A stretch of DNA of 45,034 nucleotides from Paenibacillus sp. BSR1-1 (GCF_030403775.1 NZ_JAQMWQ010000036.1:1-45034), one strand, 5' to 3'; shown: positions 33,350 to 42,029, counted from the stretch's first letter. Numbers and translations are program-made. Notes: generated from the sequence alone by a model not told the origin.

Positions 33350-34906
33350 ATGACCAATAATGAATCCTTACACCCAAGAGATATAAAAGAAGTTATTCTT
33401 GGAGATCATGAGCTTTCAATTGATGAGGTGGTTGCTGTAGCAAGGTATTCTGCAAAAGTTTCCTTTTCAGAAACATACCGCAGCAGGGTGAAAACATCAC
33501 GCGGGTTAATCGAAAAGTTTTTACAGGAAGAACGCGCGATATATGGAGTGACAACTGGATTTGGCAGTAATGTCACAAAAGTGATTTCGAAGGACGATGC
33601 AGAAATCCTACAGCGGAATATTGTTCGATCCCATGCTGTTTCAGTAGGGGAGCCACTGGAAAAAGAAGTGGTTAGAGCGATTCAATTCACGATTCTCAAC
33701 CATTTAGGGCATGGGTTTTCGGGAGTCAGTTTAGAGGTTTTAGAGCTTATGGTCGGATTATTGAATCATGATATTTTGCCGGTTGTACCCGGTGATGGTT
33801 CAGTGGCCTATCTTTCTCCTGAAGCACACATTGCTTTAGTTTTAATGGGGGAGGGCAGCGCCTGGTATAAGGGCGAACTCCTTTCAGGGTGCGAGGCTTT
33901 AGAGAAGGCCGGATTAAAGCCCGTTACTTTAGGTTGTAAAGAAGGACTGGCACTTCTAAACGGTACTACTTCCGTAACAGCGTTTGCCGCGCTCGCCTTA
34001 TTTAATGCGATTCAAGCTGTCAAAACGGCAGATATTTCGGGAGCCATGTCGTTCGAAGCGTTAAAAGGAACGATTAAAGCTTTTGATCTTCGCCTGCATG
34101 CGGTAAAAAAACACGAGGAACAGAGCAATACGGCCCTGAATTTAGTCAGAATTCTTCATGGAAGTCAAATTGCCGAACAGTACAAAGATTATCGGCTGCA
34201 GGATGCGCTAAGTCTTCGCTGTATTCCGCAGGTCCATGGCGCCGTAAAGAAAGTATTGAAAAATGCATTGGAAAACCTAATGAATGAAATGCAGTCCGTT
34301 AGTGATAATCCCATCATCTGGCCTGAAGGTGATGATGGAATCGCCCTCAGTGGAGGTAACTTCGACAGTTCCTATGTCGGAATGGATGCTGATGCCATGT
34401 GTATCGCGATGGCGAACTTAGCCAAGATTGCGGAACGCCGGATTGATCGATTGGTGAATTATCATGTAAGTGAACTGCCTAACTTCTTAGTGGTCAATCC
34501 TGGTTTAAATAATGGATATATGATTCCGCAATATACAGCTGCCGGTTTATTAAATGAAATCAGAGTTCTTTCTCATCCAGCTACCATTGATAATGTCACC
34601 ACTTCTGCCAATCAAGAGGATGTGGTGAGTTTTGCTTATTTTGCGGCTAAGAAAGCTTATCAAATTTCTAAGAAACTTCAATATATTTTAGCGATTGAAT
34701 TGATGTTGGGCACGCAGGCTTTAGATTTCTATGAATCATTGAATCCATCACCCGTAACAGGGAAGGTTCATCAGTTTATTCGGGAGAAAGTTCCCACTGT
34801 ACAAGAGGACAGATTTTTCCATCCTGATATAGAGATTATTTACCAACACATCCAAGAAGGAGAAATCGTTATACTAGTCGAACAGTTAATTGGAGAAATA
34901 GAATAG
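33350..34906 (+). CDS. HAL/PAL-family lyase lacking the MIO triad (ergothionase-like)
   Basis: This 518-residue protein aligns along its length with histidine ammonia-lyase: YGVTTGFG (65-72), VRSHAVSVGEP, LALLNGTT (Asn204), SLRCIPQVHG, SDNPI, GGNF and TSANQED. In normal members, GSVGASGDLAPLAH carries Ala-Ser-Gly, which cyclises to the MIO electrophile. Here that segment reads GSVAYLSPEAH (150-160), two residues shorter with no Ala-Ser-Gly. The catalytic Tyr of DPYSLRC is also replaced (DALSLRC, Leu287). To my knowledge ergothionase, which removes trimethylamine from ergothioneine, is a relative that works without MIO. An aromatic betaine lyase is therefore the best guess. The GAGGTG site supports the ATG. 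Confidence 0.88.
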   Translation: MTNNESLHPRDIKEVILGDHELSIDEVVAVARYSAKVSFSETYRSRVKTSRGLIEKFLQEERAIYGVTTGFGSNVTKVISKDDAEILQRNIVRSHAVSVGEPLEKEVVRAIQFTILNHLGHGFSGVSLEVLELMVGLLNHDILPVVPGDGSVAYLSPEAHIALVLMGEGSAWYKGELLSGCEALEKAGLKPVTLGCKEGLALLNGTTSVTAFAALALFNAIQAVKTADISGAMSFEALKGTIKAFDLRLHAVKKHEEQSNTALNLVRILHGSQIAEQYKDYRLQDALSLRCIPQVHGAVKKVLKNALENLMNEMQSVSDNPIIWPEGDDGIALSGGNFDSSYVGMDADAMCIAMANLAKIAERRIDRLVNYHVSELPNFLVVNPGLNNGYMIPQYTAAGLLNEIRVLSHPATIDNVTTSANQEDVVSFAYFAAKKAYQISKKLQYILAIELMLGTQALDFYESLNPSPVTGKVHQFIREKVPTVQEDRFFHPDIEIIYQHIQEGEIVILVEQLIGEIE

Positions 34907-34921
34907 TAAACATTTAAGGAG

Positions 34922-34965
34922 GAAGCCACTTTATCTATAGAGAGAAGCGGCTTCTTTTTCTTTCA
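34922..34965 (+). terminator. terminator of the MFS-lyase operon
   Basis: GAAGCC-A-CTT pairs with AAG-C-GGCTTC and runs into a pyrimidine-rich T stretch. Confidence 0.75.
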
Positions 34966-34998
34966 ATTAGAATATAGGATGAACGAGGGGGAATGAAC

Positions 34999-36183
34999 AT
35001 GAAGCAAGATTCAAACAGCGCTGCTTTTTCCCATCTTCTGCTCTCTGGAACGCTTGTTCATGAAGGGACATTTGAAGAAGTACAACAAAGGTTCGGAATA
35101 TTTATTCACCCCCATTTAGTGATGGTTATTTCAATTGATCGTTATCCCGATATAGCAAGCCGGAATTCTTTAGAGTGGAGAAAAATGATTGGTCAACAGC
35201 TGGTGGGAAAAATGGAAGAGACAGTCCGTATTCCATTTCTCTGGAATTGGATTGAGGAAGGGGTTCTTGCCCTGCTTTTGGAGTTGGATGAAAAGGACTC
35301 AGAAGATGAGTTTAATAGTAAAATGCTTAATATGGCAAAGGAAATTCAGCTTTCTATTCATTCGAGTGACCTTTCTGTATCAATCGGAATCGGAAAATAT
35401 TATGAAAATCCATACCTCCTTTACCAATCCTTTATAGAAGCAAGGAAATCCATGTCAGGACGTTTTTTTCAAGGAAATCAATTAATCTTTCATTGCGAAA
35501 TGGAACGGATTCAAGAGGCGTCATTCATCAATCCGTTTAGTGAAGAAAAGGCAGAACTGCTAGCCCTTGTTAAAATTGGGGATGTGGAAGGGAGCATTAA
35601 TCGTTTGAAACACCTCATGGAAAAAATAGCCGAGGCTTGTCATTTTAATGAGGATATTTTCAAAACAGAAGTCGTGTCCATTGTTTTATTACTGTCTAAA
35701 AGGGTGATGGAATCAGGCGCCAATGCCACAACCATCCTGACAAACAATACAAATTTTATTCAAAACTTGTATCATATCATTCGTTACGATAAATTTGTTC
35801 ATCAGGTTTGTGAATATGCAGTTTGGCTTACAGAGCAAGCCTTGAACACGAATCAAATGGAAGTAACTCCTTTAATTCAACAAGCGATCGATTATATTAA
35901 AGAAAACCATCAGAGGAATATGACCCTGAATGAGATAGCACAATATTGCTGCTTAAGTCGGTATCATTTTAGTCATTTGTTTAAAAAGGAAGTAGGGTTA
36001 AGTTTGATTGACTATTTGAATCGCTTGAGAATTGACAAGTCTTTGTCGTATTTAGAAATGACGGACCTACCCATCAGCGAGATCGCTGCCAGAACAGGAT
36101 TCCCTGATGCCAATTATTTCAGCCGTATGTTCAAAAAGTACATGCAGTTCAGCCCTACCGATTATCGATTAGCACGAAATTGA
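34999..36183 (+). CDS. AraC family transcriptional regulator
   Basis: This protein of about 394 residues has a two-helix AraC DNA-binding domain at the C-terminus (MTLNEIAQYCCLSRYHFSHLFKKEVG and ISEIAARTGFPDANYFSRMFKKYM). The N-terminal about 280 residues resemble a sensor region with a degenerate GGDEF-like fold (LSVSIGIGKYYENPYLLYQSFIEA), as in YesN-like response regulators but without a receiver domain. ATG 34999 suits GAGGGGG better than 34993. It probably activates the flanking lyase, transporter and CoA-ligase genes. Confidence 0.85.
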   Translation: MKQDSNSAAFSHLLLSGTLVHEGTFEEVQQRFGIFIHPHLVMVISIDRYPDIASRNSLEWRKMIGQQLVGKMEETVRIPFLWNWIEEGVLALLLELDEKDSEDEFNSKMLNMAKEIQLSIHSSDLSVSIGIGKYYENPYLLYQSFIEARKSMSGRFFQGNQLIFHCEMERIQEASFINPFSEEKAELLALVKIGDVEGSINRLKHLMEKIAEACHFNEDIFKTEVVSIVLLLSKRVMESGANATTILTNNTNFIQNLYHIIRYDKFVHQVCEYAVWLTEQALNTNQMEVTPLIQQAIDYIKENHQRNMTLNEIAQYCCLSRYHFSHLFKKEVGLSLIDYLNRLRIDKSLSYLEMTDLPISEIAARTGFPDANYFSRMFKKYMQFSPTDYRLARN

Positions 36184-36195
36184 ATTGAGACCAGG

Positions 36196-36250
36196 CCCAT
36201 GGAGACGGTTCTTAATGGTTTATGAATACCATGAGAACCGTCCCTGTGGG
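36196..36250. repeat. dispersed GGGACGG palindrome, copy E
   Basis: CCCATGGAGACGGTTCT and AGAACCGTCCCTGTGGG arms with an inner ATGGT/ACCAT stem. The left arm has GAGACGG, one change from the consensus. It follows the AraC gene stop by 13 bp and may act as its terminator. Confidence 0.8.
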
Positions 36251-36336
36251 TCTTTTTTGGAAATTTAACAAAAATACATAGGAATAAAATACAAATATAT
36301 TTATATATTTTTATACTAAAGGGGGTGCCTGTTCGA

Positions 36337-36426
36337 ATGAACAAAACGTTGAAAAGGCTTACATACAAAGGAAAGGGAGGCTTTTCTAATGGGAATTATG
36401 GCGCAAAATCCATCTTTGGTTGGTAA
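36337..36426 (+). CDS. possible leader peptide overlapping the second MFS gene
   Basis: A 29-codon frame beginning MNKTLKRLTYKGKGGFSN has a strong AAAGGGGGTG site and ends 38 bp inside the MFS gene (start 36389). The ribosome site of the MFS gene lies inside it, so translation could be coupled. Just before its ATG is a small palindrome TGTTC-GAAT-GAACA. May be accidental. Confidence 0.3.
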   Translation: MNKTLKRLTYKGKGGFSNGNYGAKSIFGW

Positions 36427-37666
36427 TTCACTTTACACAGAAGCTGAAAAGAGAAACATCATTCTAGCAGCCTGCCTTGGCTGGGGACTGGAATTTTTCG
36501 ACTTGCAGTTATTAGCCCTTTATGGTCCTCAAATCATGGCGTATTTCGGAATTGATAAAGCTAATTTCGGTATGTTAGTAACGGTTCAATTAATAGGGAC
36601 AGCTCTCGGTGGACTTCTATTTGGCTGGTTAGCCGATAAATACGGACGTAAGCGCGTATTAACATGGACGATTTTAGTATTTTCGATTTCGACCGCTTTA
36701 GTAGCTGTTTTTCCTTTCCTGACGGCGATATTTATTCTTAGATTTATTACCGGATTAGGGACCGGCGGAGAATGGGCGATTGGTTTTTCCTTGTTAAATG
36801 AAGTGTGGACACCTAAAAGAAGAGGTTTAATGGGAGGAATTGTTCAGGCTTCCATTTGGCCGGCTTATGCGATTGCTATTTTTGTCAGCTCTGTCGTTGT
36901 GGACTGGAGAGTGGGCTTCCTATTGGGAGTATTGCCGGCACTGGCAGCATTATGGGTACGTATTAAATGTCCCGAATCAAAAGCATGGCTTGAATACAAT
37001 GAATTAAAGAAAAGTGGGAATCTGCCAAAAGAAATAAAGGAACAAAGCAAGCGATCACCTATGACACAGTTATTTTTAAAGGACATGATTAAGCATACCA
37101 TCCTTGGCACCATAATCGTATTTGGCGGGCAGTATGCCTACTATGTATTTAGCTCATGGATGCCGACCCTATTCACAGAAACCTTCCAGCTTTCGCCTGC
37201 TGCTAAAGCGAATATCTTATATGCCGGGTCAGCTGTATCGTTTATTTCTTATATATTGGCCGGATGGGCCAGTGATAAATGGGGAAGGAAAAAAGCATTC
37301 CGTATTTTTGCCTACACCGGTTTAATCGCGTATGGCTTATTTGCCCTATTAAACTATTTGGGCATGCCGCTCGGACCAATTGTGGTCGTGTATATGGCAA
37401 TCTCTTTTGGAATAGGCTTTTTTGGTATCTTTGGTATTTGGTTCGGAGAATTATTTCCAACGCGTGTTCGAGCAAGCGGTTCCAGCTTCTGTTATTCGGT
37501 CGGCCGCGGTATTGCGAGTATTGCACCTGCCATAGCCGGGTTCCTATCTGTTAAATATGGACTAGGCGGGGGAATATCAACCGGTTTTATAGCAATTATC
37601 GTCTTGTTAATAGCTTCCATCTGGATGAATGACCGTAAGGGAAGAGAAATTGGTGCCATTGAATAA
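36389..37666 (+). CDS. MFS transporter, aromatic acid/organic acid symporter type
   Basis: A 425-residue, 12-segment transporter with GWLADKYGRKRVL between segments 2 and 3, the GTGGEWAIGFSLLNE motif and ELFPTRVRASGSSF; this set is typical of AAHS and lactate/sialate-like symporters. The site GGAAAGGGAGG precedes the ATG. It heads the plus-strand group with CoA ligase, GntR, crotonase and acyl-CoA dehydrogenase and may import an acid that enters directly at the CoA-ligase step, or export a product. Confidence 0.88.
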   Translation: MGIMAQNPSLVGNSLYTEAEKRNIILAACLGWGLEFFDLQLLALYGPQIMAYFGIDKANFGMLVTVQLIGTALGGLLFGWLADKYGRKRVLTWTILVFSISTALVAVFPFLTAIFILRFITGLGTGGEWAIGFSLLNEVWTPKRRGLMGGIVQASIWPAYAIAIFVSSVVVDWRVGFLLGVLPALAALWVRIKCPESKAWLEYNELKKSGNLPKEIKEQSKRSPMTQLFLKDMIKHTILGTIIVFGGQYAYYVFSSWMPTLFTETFQLSPAAKANILYAGSAVSFISYILAGWASDKWGRKKAFRIFAYTGLIAYGLFALLNYLGMPLGPIVVVYMAISFGIGFFGIFGIWFGELFPTRVRASGSSFCYSVGRGIASIAPAIAGFLSVKYGLGGGISTGFIAIIVLLIASIWMNDRKGREIGAIE

Positions 37667-37677
37667 ATAACGATTAA

Positions 37678-37733
37678 AAGCCAGTGGTAAATTTACAAAG
37701 TTCATCCTACACAGCATTTGTTGCCATTGGCTT
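37678..37733 (+). other. inverted repeat between MFS and CoA-ligase genes
   Basis: AAGCCAGTGG (37678-37687) and CCATTGGCTT (37724-37733) pair with one G-T pair around a 36-nt loop. There is no T run, so it may be an mRNA-processing or stability element rather than a terminator. Confidence 0.45.
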
Positions 37734-37758
37734 ACTCTAATTACGAGGGGAATTAAAG

Positions 37759-39273
37759 ATGTTAGTAGGTAGATTATTAGAAGAGCAAGCAGCTGTACTA
37801 AAAAATAAAACCTTTATCATACTAGACGACGTGAATTACTCTTTTTCAGATTTTAATAGGATGGTCAATAAGACCGCGAATTTTTTAAAAGGGCTGGGAA
37901 TCAAAAAGGGGACTCATGTTGCGATGATCCTGCCAAACCATATCGATTTTCTTCTTTTATGGTTTGCCCTTGCCAAAATGGGAGCCGTCATGGTGCCCAT
38001 CAATACATCCTTAAAAAAGGATGGCTTGGGCTATATTCTCAAACAGTCCGATAGTGAATACTTGTTTCTTCATAAAGATCTCGATCCTTCTATTAAAGAT
38101 GAGGGATTTTTCCGAATTGAAGTTAGTGATGGCGAACTCATCGAGTTAACAAAAGAGTTTTCGGATGAATATAGAATACCTGAATCCCTGCAAATCTCTG
38201 ATCCTATGAGTATAGTCTATACCTCAGGCACAACCAGTTTACCAAAAGGTGTCGTGAATAGTCAGAATGCTTATGTTGAAGCCGGAAAAGATATGGCAGA
38301 ATTTTTAGGCTTAAAGCACGATGATTTAATGTATATCTTTTTACCGCTTTTTCATGTGAATCCCCAATTTTATGGAGTAATGAGCTCGTTATACAATGGC
38401 AATTCGATTCTGGTTGGCAGGAAATTTTCGGTTTCGGAATTTTGGGATTTTGCAGATAAGCACAGTTTTTCTGTTTTTACCTATGTGGGTACGGTGTTGT
38501 CTATTTTATGCAAAAAATCGACCTCGGCACAATTTTTCAAAACGATGGTGCGCTGTGTGGGCGGAGGAGCTCCGCGTCAGGTTTGGGAAGAAGTGACGAA
38601 TCGCTTAGGAATAAAAGTCATGGAATTGTATGGAATGACAGAAGTTGGCGGCTTTACAACAGGCAATAACGAAAAGGATTGGAAGTTTAATAGTGCAGGT
38701 AAGCCAAGGGAATCGATGGATGTCAGAATCTTTAAACCTGGCGATGAAGAGTGTAAAGCTGGCGAAAAAGGGGAAATTGTCGTCCGTCCTATAAAGCCAT
38801 TTGTCATCTTTGATGGGTACTATAAACAGCCGGAGAAAACGGTGGAATCGCTGGCCAATCTCTGGTTTCACACCGGTGATCTCGGTTATTTTGATGATGA
38901 AGGGTTTTTACATTATTGCGGGCGTTTAAAAGAAATAATCCGTCATAAAGGGGAAAACATCACTCCATTTGAAATCGAGTCGACGATTGGAAAATATAGT
39001 GATATTCAAGAAAGTGCCGCTGTAGGAATCGCCGACGAGCTGGCGGAGGAAGAAATAAAAGTTGCGCTCATCTTAAATGAAGGTGCCAATTTTTCATTAG
39101 AAGTTTTCGTTGATTACTTAGAGGAGAATCTGCCGAGGTTTATGGTGCCAAGATATATTGAAATCCTCGAAAAACTGCCAAAAACAGCGACTGAAAAAAT
39201 TGAAAGACATAAGCTAGCGTATCTGTCAGAAAACGTGATTGATATAAAAAAACTAATGGAGAAAAAGATATGA
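37759..39273 (+). CDS. AMP-forming acyl-CoA synthetase (CaiC/4-coumarate-CoA ligase-like)
   Basis: This 504-residue adenylate-forming ligase activates a carboxylic acid to its CoA thioester. The phosphate loop is YTSGTTSLPKGV, the A5 motif YGMTE, the A7 region WFHTGDLGYFDDEG, and the hinge GRLKEIIRHKGENI. The A10 Lys is within TATEKIERHKL, with Glu replacing the usual Gly before it. The N-terminal FALAKMGAVMVPINTSL is close to carnitine-CoA ligase CaiC. Its stop overlaps the GntR start by 4 bp. Likely substrate: the unsaturated acid made by the lyase. Confidence 0.9.
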   Translation: MLVGRLLEEQAAVLKNKTFIILDDVNYSFSDFNRMVNKTANFLKGLGIKKGTHVAMILPNHIDFLLLWFALAKMGAVMVPINTSLKKDGLGYILKQSDSEYLFLHKDLDPSIKDEGFFRIEVSDGELIELTKEFSDEYRIPESLQISDPMSIVYTSGTTSLPKGVVNSQNAYVEAGKDMAEFLGLKHDDLMYIFLPLFHVNPQFYGVMSSLYNGNSILVGRKFSVSEFWDFADKHSFSVFTYVGTVLSILCKKSTSAQFFKTMVRCVGGGAPRQVWEEVTNRLGIKVMELYGMTEVGGFTTGNNEKDWKFNSAGKPRESMDVRIFKPGDEECKAGEKGEIVVRPIKPFVIFDGYYKQPEKTVESLANLWFHTGDLGYFDDEGFLHYCGRLKEIIRHKGENITPFEIESTIGKYSDIQESAAVGIADELAEEEIKVALILNEGANFSLEVFVDYLEENLPRFMVPRYIEILEKLPKTATEKIERHKLAYLSENVIDIKKLMEKKI

Positions 39274-39944
39274 TCAATCGAACCGTAAAAAGGAGTGCTC
39301 AAGACGCAGCCTATGAGTTTGTGCTGAACCAAATCACCTCTGGTGAATGGGCGCCTGGAACTCCGATCGTAGAAACGACCATTACGGAGGCATTAGAAAT
39401 AAGCAGGACACCAGTAAGAGAGGCATGTCTTCGCCTTCTATATGATAACTATTTGGAAAAGCTGCCGAACAATCGGATCCGGGTGGCCAGTGTGACGGCG
39501 AAACAGCTAAATGAAGTCTATACGGTTAGGCAATTTTTAGAAAAAAACATTATTGAAGAATTAATCTCCAATCTAACCAACGATGCCATTTCCGATCTTG
39601 GGAACATCATCAATTACTTAGAGGTTTCTGTTGAAATGAACAATATTCCCAAGACATTTTTCTATATGGATCAATTTCACGAATACCTGGCCCTTTTTTT
39701 AAAAAATGATATCTTGCTATCGACACTGAATGTCATCAATGGACACATTGCCAGGTACCGTTCTCTGATGGTATCGGAAGTGAAGAGAAAAGACCTGGAG
39801 AGTATTTATGAGAATCATACCAATATTTATCGAGCGATTGTCAATAAAGACAAGGGTGAGGCGAAAAGCTTAATGAAGGCTTGGAATGCTAACAGTCAGC
39901 GTTTTTTGCAAAAGCATTTAATCAAGCTTGGGTACTTTTTATAA
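39270..39944 (+). CDS. GntR family (FCD) regulator inside the CoA-pathway operon
   Basis: This 224-residue regulator has the GntR winged helix (SAQDAAYEFVLNQITSGEWAPGTPI ... ITEALEISRTPVREACLRLL) and a helical FCD effector domain. Its ATG overlaps the CoA-ligase stop (ATGA), so it is translated with the catabolic genes and likely provides feedback control. It is a candidate for the TTTAGTATACTAAA palindrome at 31827. The ligand may be the pathway acid or CoA ester. Confidence 0.88.
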   Translation: MINRTVKRSAQDAAYEFVLNQITSGEWAPGTPIVETTITEALEISRTPVREACLRLLYDNYLEKLPNNRIRVASVTAKQLNEVYTVRQFLEKNIIEELISNLTNDAISDLGNIINYLEVSVEMNNIPKTFFYMDQFHEYLALFLKNDILLSTLNVINGHIARYRSLMVSEVKRKDLESIYENHTNIYRAIVNKDKGEAKSLMKAWNANSQRFLQKHLIKLGYFL

Positions 39945-39956
39945 TGGGAGGGGCTT

Positions 39957-40787
39957 ATGGAAAAAGATCTAGTATTTAAAGTGGAAAATGGAATTGCAAC
40001 GATCATATTAGACCGGCCTGAGAACTATAACGCTTTTAGTGTAGACATGATTAAGAATTGGATTAAAGCGCTGGAAACGATTCGGGATGATGACCAAATT
40101 AACGTAGCCGTTGTAACAGGCCGAGGCAAAGCTTTTTGCGCGGGAGGGGATTTAAAGGCATTAAAAGACAAAAAAGGCTTTTTTATGGAGACAAACAGCG
40201 AAGGCGATTTATTTCATGCGGACAAGGCTTTGGGTAGAAAAAATAGTTTATGGAAGTTAATTCAACGAATCCCTTTATTATTAGAGGAAATCGATAAACC
40301 AATCATTGCAGCGATTAATGGTGACGCCATTGGGGCCGGGCTGGATATGGCGCTGATGTGTGATTATCGAATTGCCTCCAAAAATGCCCGTTTCTGTGAA
40401 GGATACATCAAACTGGGGGTCGTTCCAGGGGATGGCGGCGCGTATTATTTGCCGAGGATTGTCGGCGTTTCGAAAGCGTTAGAAATGTTATGGCTCGGAG
40501 ATATGATTCATGCAGAAGAAGCGGAGAGGATTGGTTTAATCAATAGAGTAGTAGAACCAGAATCTTTAATAGAGGAAACAATGCGTTTTGCAGAGAGGCT
40601 GGCCAATTCTCCTGCTATTGCCATCCGCATGATTAAACGTGCCGTCTATTCAGGCTTGCGGACGGATCTAAGAACTTCATTGGATTTTATTTCTTCGCAA
40701 ATGGCGATTGTAACAGAAACCCAGGACTTTCAGGAAGGCGTCAATGCGTTATTAGAAAAGAGAAAACCGAAATTTCAGGGACGTTAA
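39957..40787 (+). CDS. enoyl-CoA hydratase/isomerase family (crotonase)
   Basis: This 276-residue crotonase-fold protein has the CoA-binding loops AFCAGGDLKAL (oxyanion hole) and GDAIGAGLDMALMCDYRIA. The two glutamates used by ordinary enoyl-CoA hydratases are not both present: the first position is Asp130 (GLDMALMCD) and the second is Tyr150 (CEGYIKLG). The PGDGGAYYLPR motif is typical of a divergent crotonase branch. It may catalyse a hydration, isomerisation or retro-aldol step on an aryl-substituted acyl-CoA. GGGAGG precedes the start; 12 bp separate it from the GntR gene. Confidence 0.87.
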   Translation: MEKDLVFKVENGIATIILDRPENYNAFSVDMIKNWIKALETIRDDDQINVAVVTGRGKAFCAGGDLKALKDKKGFFMETNSEGDLFHADKALGRKNSLWKLIQRIPLLLEEIDKPIIAAINGDAIGAGLDMALMCDYRIASKNARFCEGYIKLGVVPGDGGAYYLPRIVGVSKALEMLWLGDMIHAEEAERIGLINRVVEPESLIEETMRFAERLANSPAIAIRMIKRAVYSGLRTDLRTSLDFISSQMAIVTETQDFQEGVNALLEKRKPKFQGR

Positions 40788-40800
40788 AGGAGGAGAGGAA

Positions 40801-41940
40801 TTGGATTCTAAGTTGTTTGCGGTTGATGTTGAATTTCAAGAGGAAATCAGAGCCTTTACTGCAGAATTTATTGCGCCGACTGCTCATATGAGAGATAAGG
40901 AAGATCTTTATCCGCTTGACGAAATACGTGAAATGGCGAAACGCGGGTATACCTCTTTTACGGTGCCGAAGGAATATAATGGACTGGGCAGAACCAAGCT
41001 GGAGAGTTGTATCCTGATGGAGGAAATCGCCTATGGCTGTGCTTCTACGGCTGTATCGTTAATTACGATTTTCCAAGCAGAAACGATGATGCTCTTATTT
41101 GGAAACGAGAAATTAAAAAACAAGTATCTGCCCCAATTCCGCGAAGGGCTGATTGCGTCTTACGCCTTAACGGAATCTTCAAGGGGTTCTGATATCAGGA
41201 GTCTTGACACAAAAGCTAAAAAAGTTGGAGATAAGTGGATATTAAATGGGAAAAAGACCTTCATCACGAGCGGGTCAGCTGCCGAATTCTTTATTATTCT
41301 GGCTGAAACGGATGTTGGTGTTTCTGTTTTTGCCGTGGAGAAAGGTATTCCTGGTGTTCGTACAGAAGTCGGGGAGCTTTGCGAAACCTTTGGTTTAAGG
41401 AACGGGCCTCATTTAGATGTTTATCTGGAAGATGTTGTTGTGCCAGATTATTGTTTGATCGGTGAAGAAGGTAAGGGATTAAAACAAGCCGTTATCACAT
41501 TAAACAACAGTCGCACCCTTGCGGCTGCGATTAGTGTCGGAATTGCCAAGGCTGCTTATGATGAAAGCCTTAAATGGGTGACCAAAAGAAAAGCCTTTGA
41601 TCAGATTGTGTATGATTTTCAAGGGATTCAGTGGATGTTTTCAGACATGTTAACTAACATCAATGCCGCCAGATTGCTTACCCATAAGGCAGCATGGATG
41701 CATGACAACCATTTAAACCCCATTTCTGAATCTAGTCAGGCCAAATTATTTGCTGGTAAAATGGCCACGAAAGTATGCTCTGATGCCATTCAGGTTTGTG
41801 GTGCCCAAGGTACTTCCACTAATTCACCTTTGGGTAGATTTTTAAGAGATGCCAAAGCGTATGAAATCGCAGGAGGAAGTAACGAAATTTTGAAAAATAC
41901 CATTGGGAAGGAAATAAAAAAGGAAATAAGTAACTTGTGA
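40801..41940 (+). CDS. acyl-CoA dehydrogenase family flavoprotein without the usual catalytic Glu
   Basis: This 379-residue protein has the normal ACAD layout: YALTESSRGSD and FITSGS FAD motifs, RKAFDQIVYDFQGIQ and QVCGAQGTSTNSPLGRFLRDAK. By eye alignment, the MCAD Glu376 position is Gly358 (IAGGSNEI), and the alternative base position of IVD/LCAD (Glu254) is Ser237 (NNSRTL). It may run as a reductase, as CaiA does, or use another base. The start is TTG behind AAAGGAGGAG; no better ATG lies nearby. It ends the operon. Confidence 0.87.
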   Translation: MDSKLFAVDVEFQEEIRAFTAEFIAPTAHMRDKEDLYPLDEIREMAKRGYTSFTVPKEYNGLGRTKLESCILMEEIAYGCASTAVSLITIFQAETMMLLFGNEKLKNKYLPQFREGLIASYALTESSRGSDIRSLDTKAKKVGDKWILNGKKTFITSGSAAEFFIILAETDVGVSVFAVEKGIPGVRTEVGELCETFGLRNGPHLDVYLEDVVVPDYCLIGEEGKGLKQAVITLNNSRTLAAAISVGIAKAAYDESLKWVTKRKAFDQIVYDFQGIQWMFSDMLTNINAARLLTHKAAWMHDNHLNPISESSQAKLFAGKMATKVCSDAIQVCGAQGTSTNSPLGRFLRDAKAYEIAGGSNEILKNTIGKEIKKEISNL

Positions 41941-41967
41941 CCAGATGGATGATTCCACTGGTTTTTT
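41941..41967 (+). terminator. terminator of the CoA-pathway operon
   Basis: CCAG...GGA...TTC...CTGG hairpin followed by six T residues, beginning at the base after the dehydrogenase stop. Confidence 0.65.
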
Positions 41968-41982
41968 ATGCAGAAAGAACCA

Positions 41983-42029
41983 CAGGGACGCTTCCGCTGG
42001 AAATAACAGCTATGAGAACCGTCCCCCTG
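41983..42029. repeat. dispersed GGGACGG palindrome, copy F (degenerate)
   Basis: CAGGGACG (41983-41990) and CGTCCCCCTG (42020-42029) arms; the inner part (CTTCC against GAGAA) is mismatched. The most decayed full copy in the window. The next 195 bp to 42224 are AT-rich without a coding region. Confidence 0.65.
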
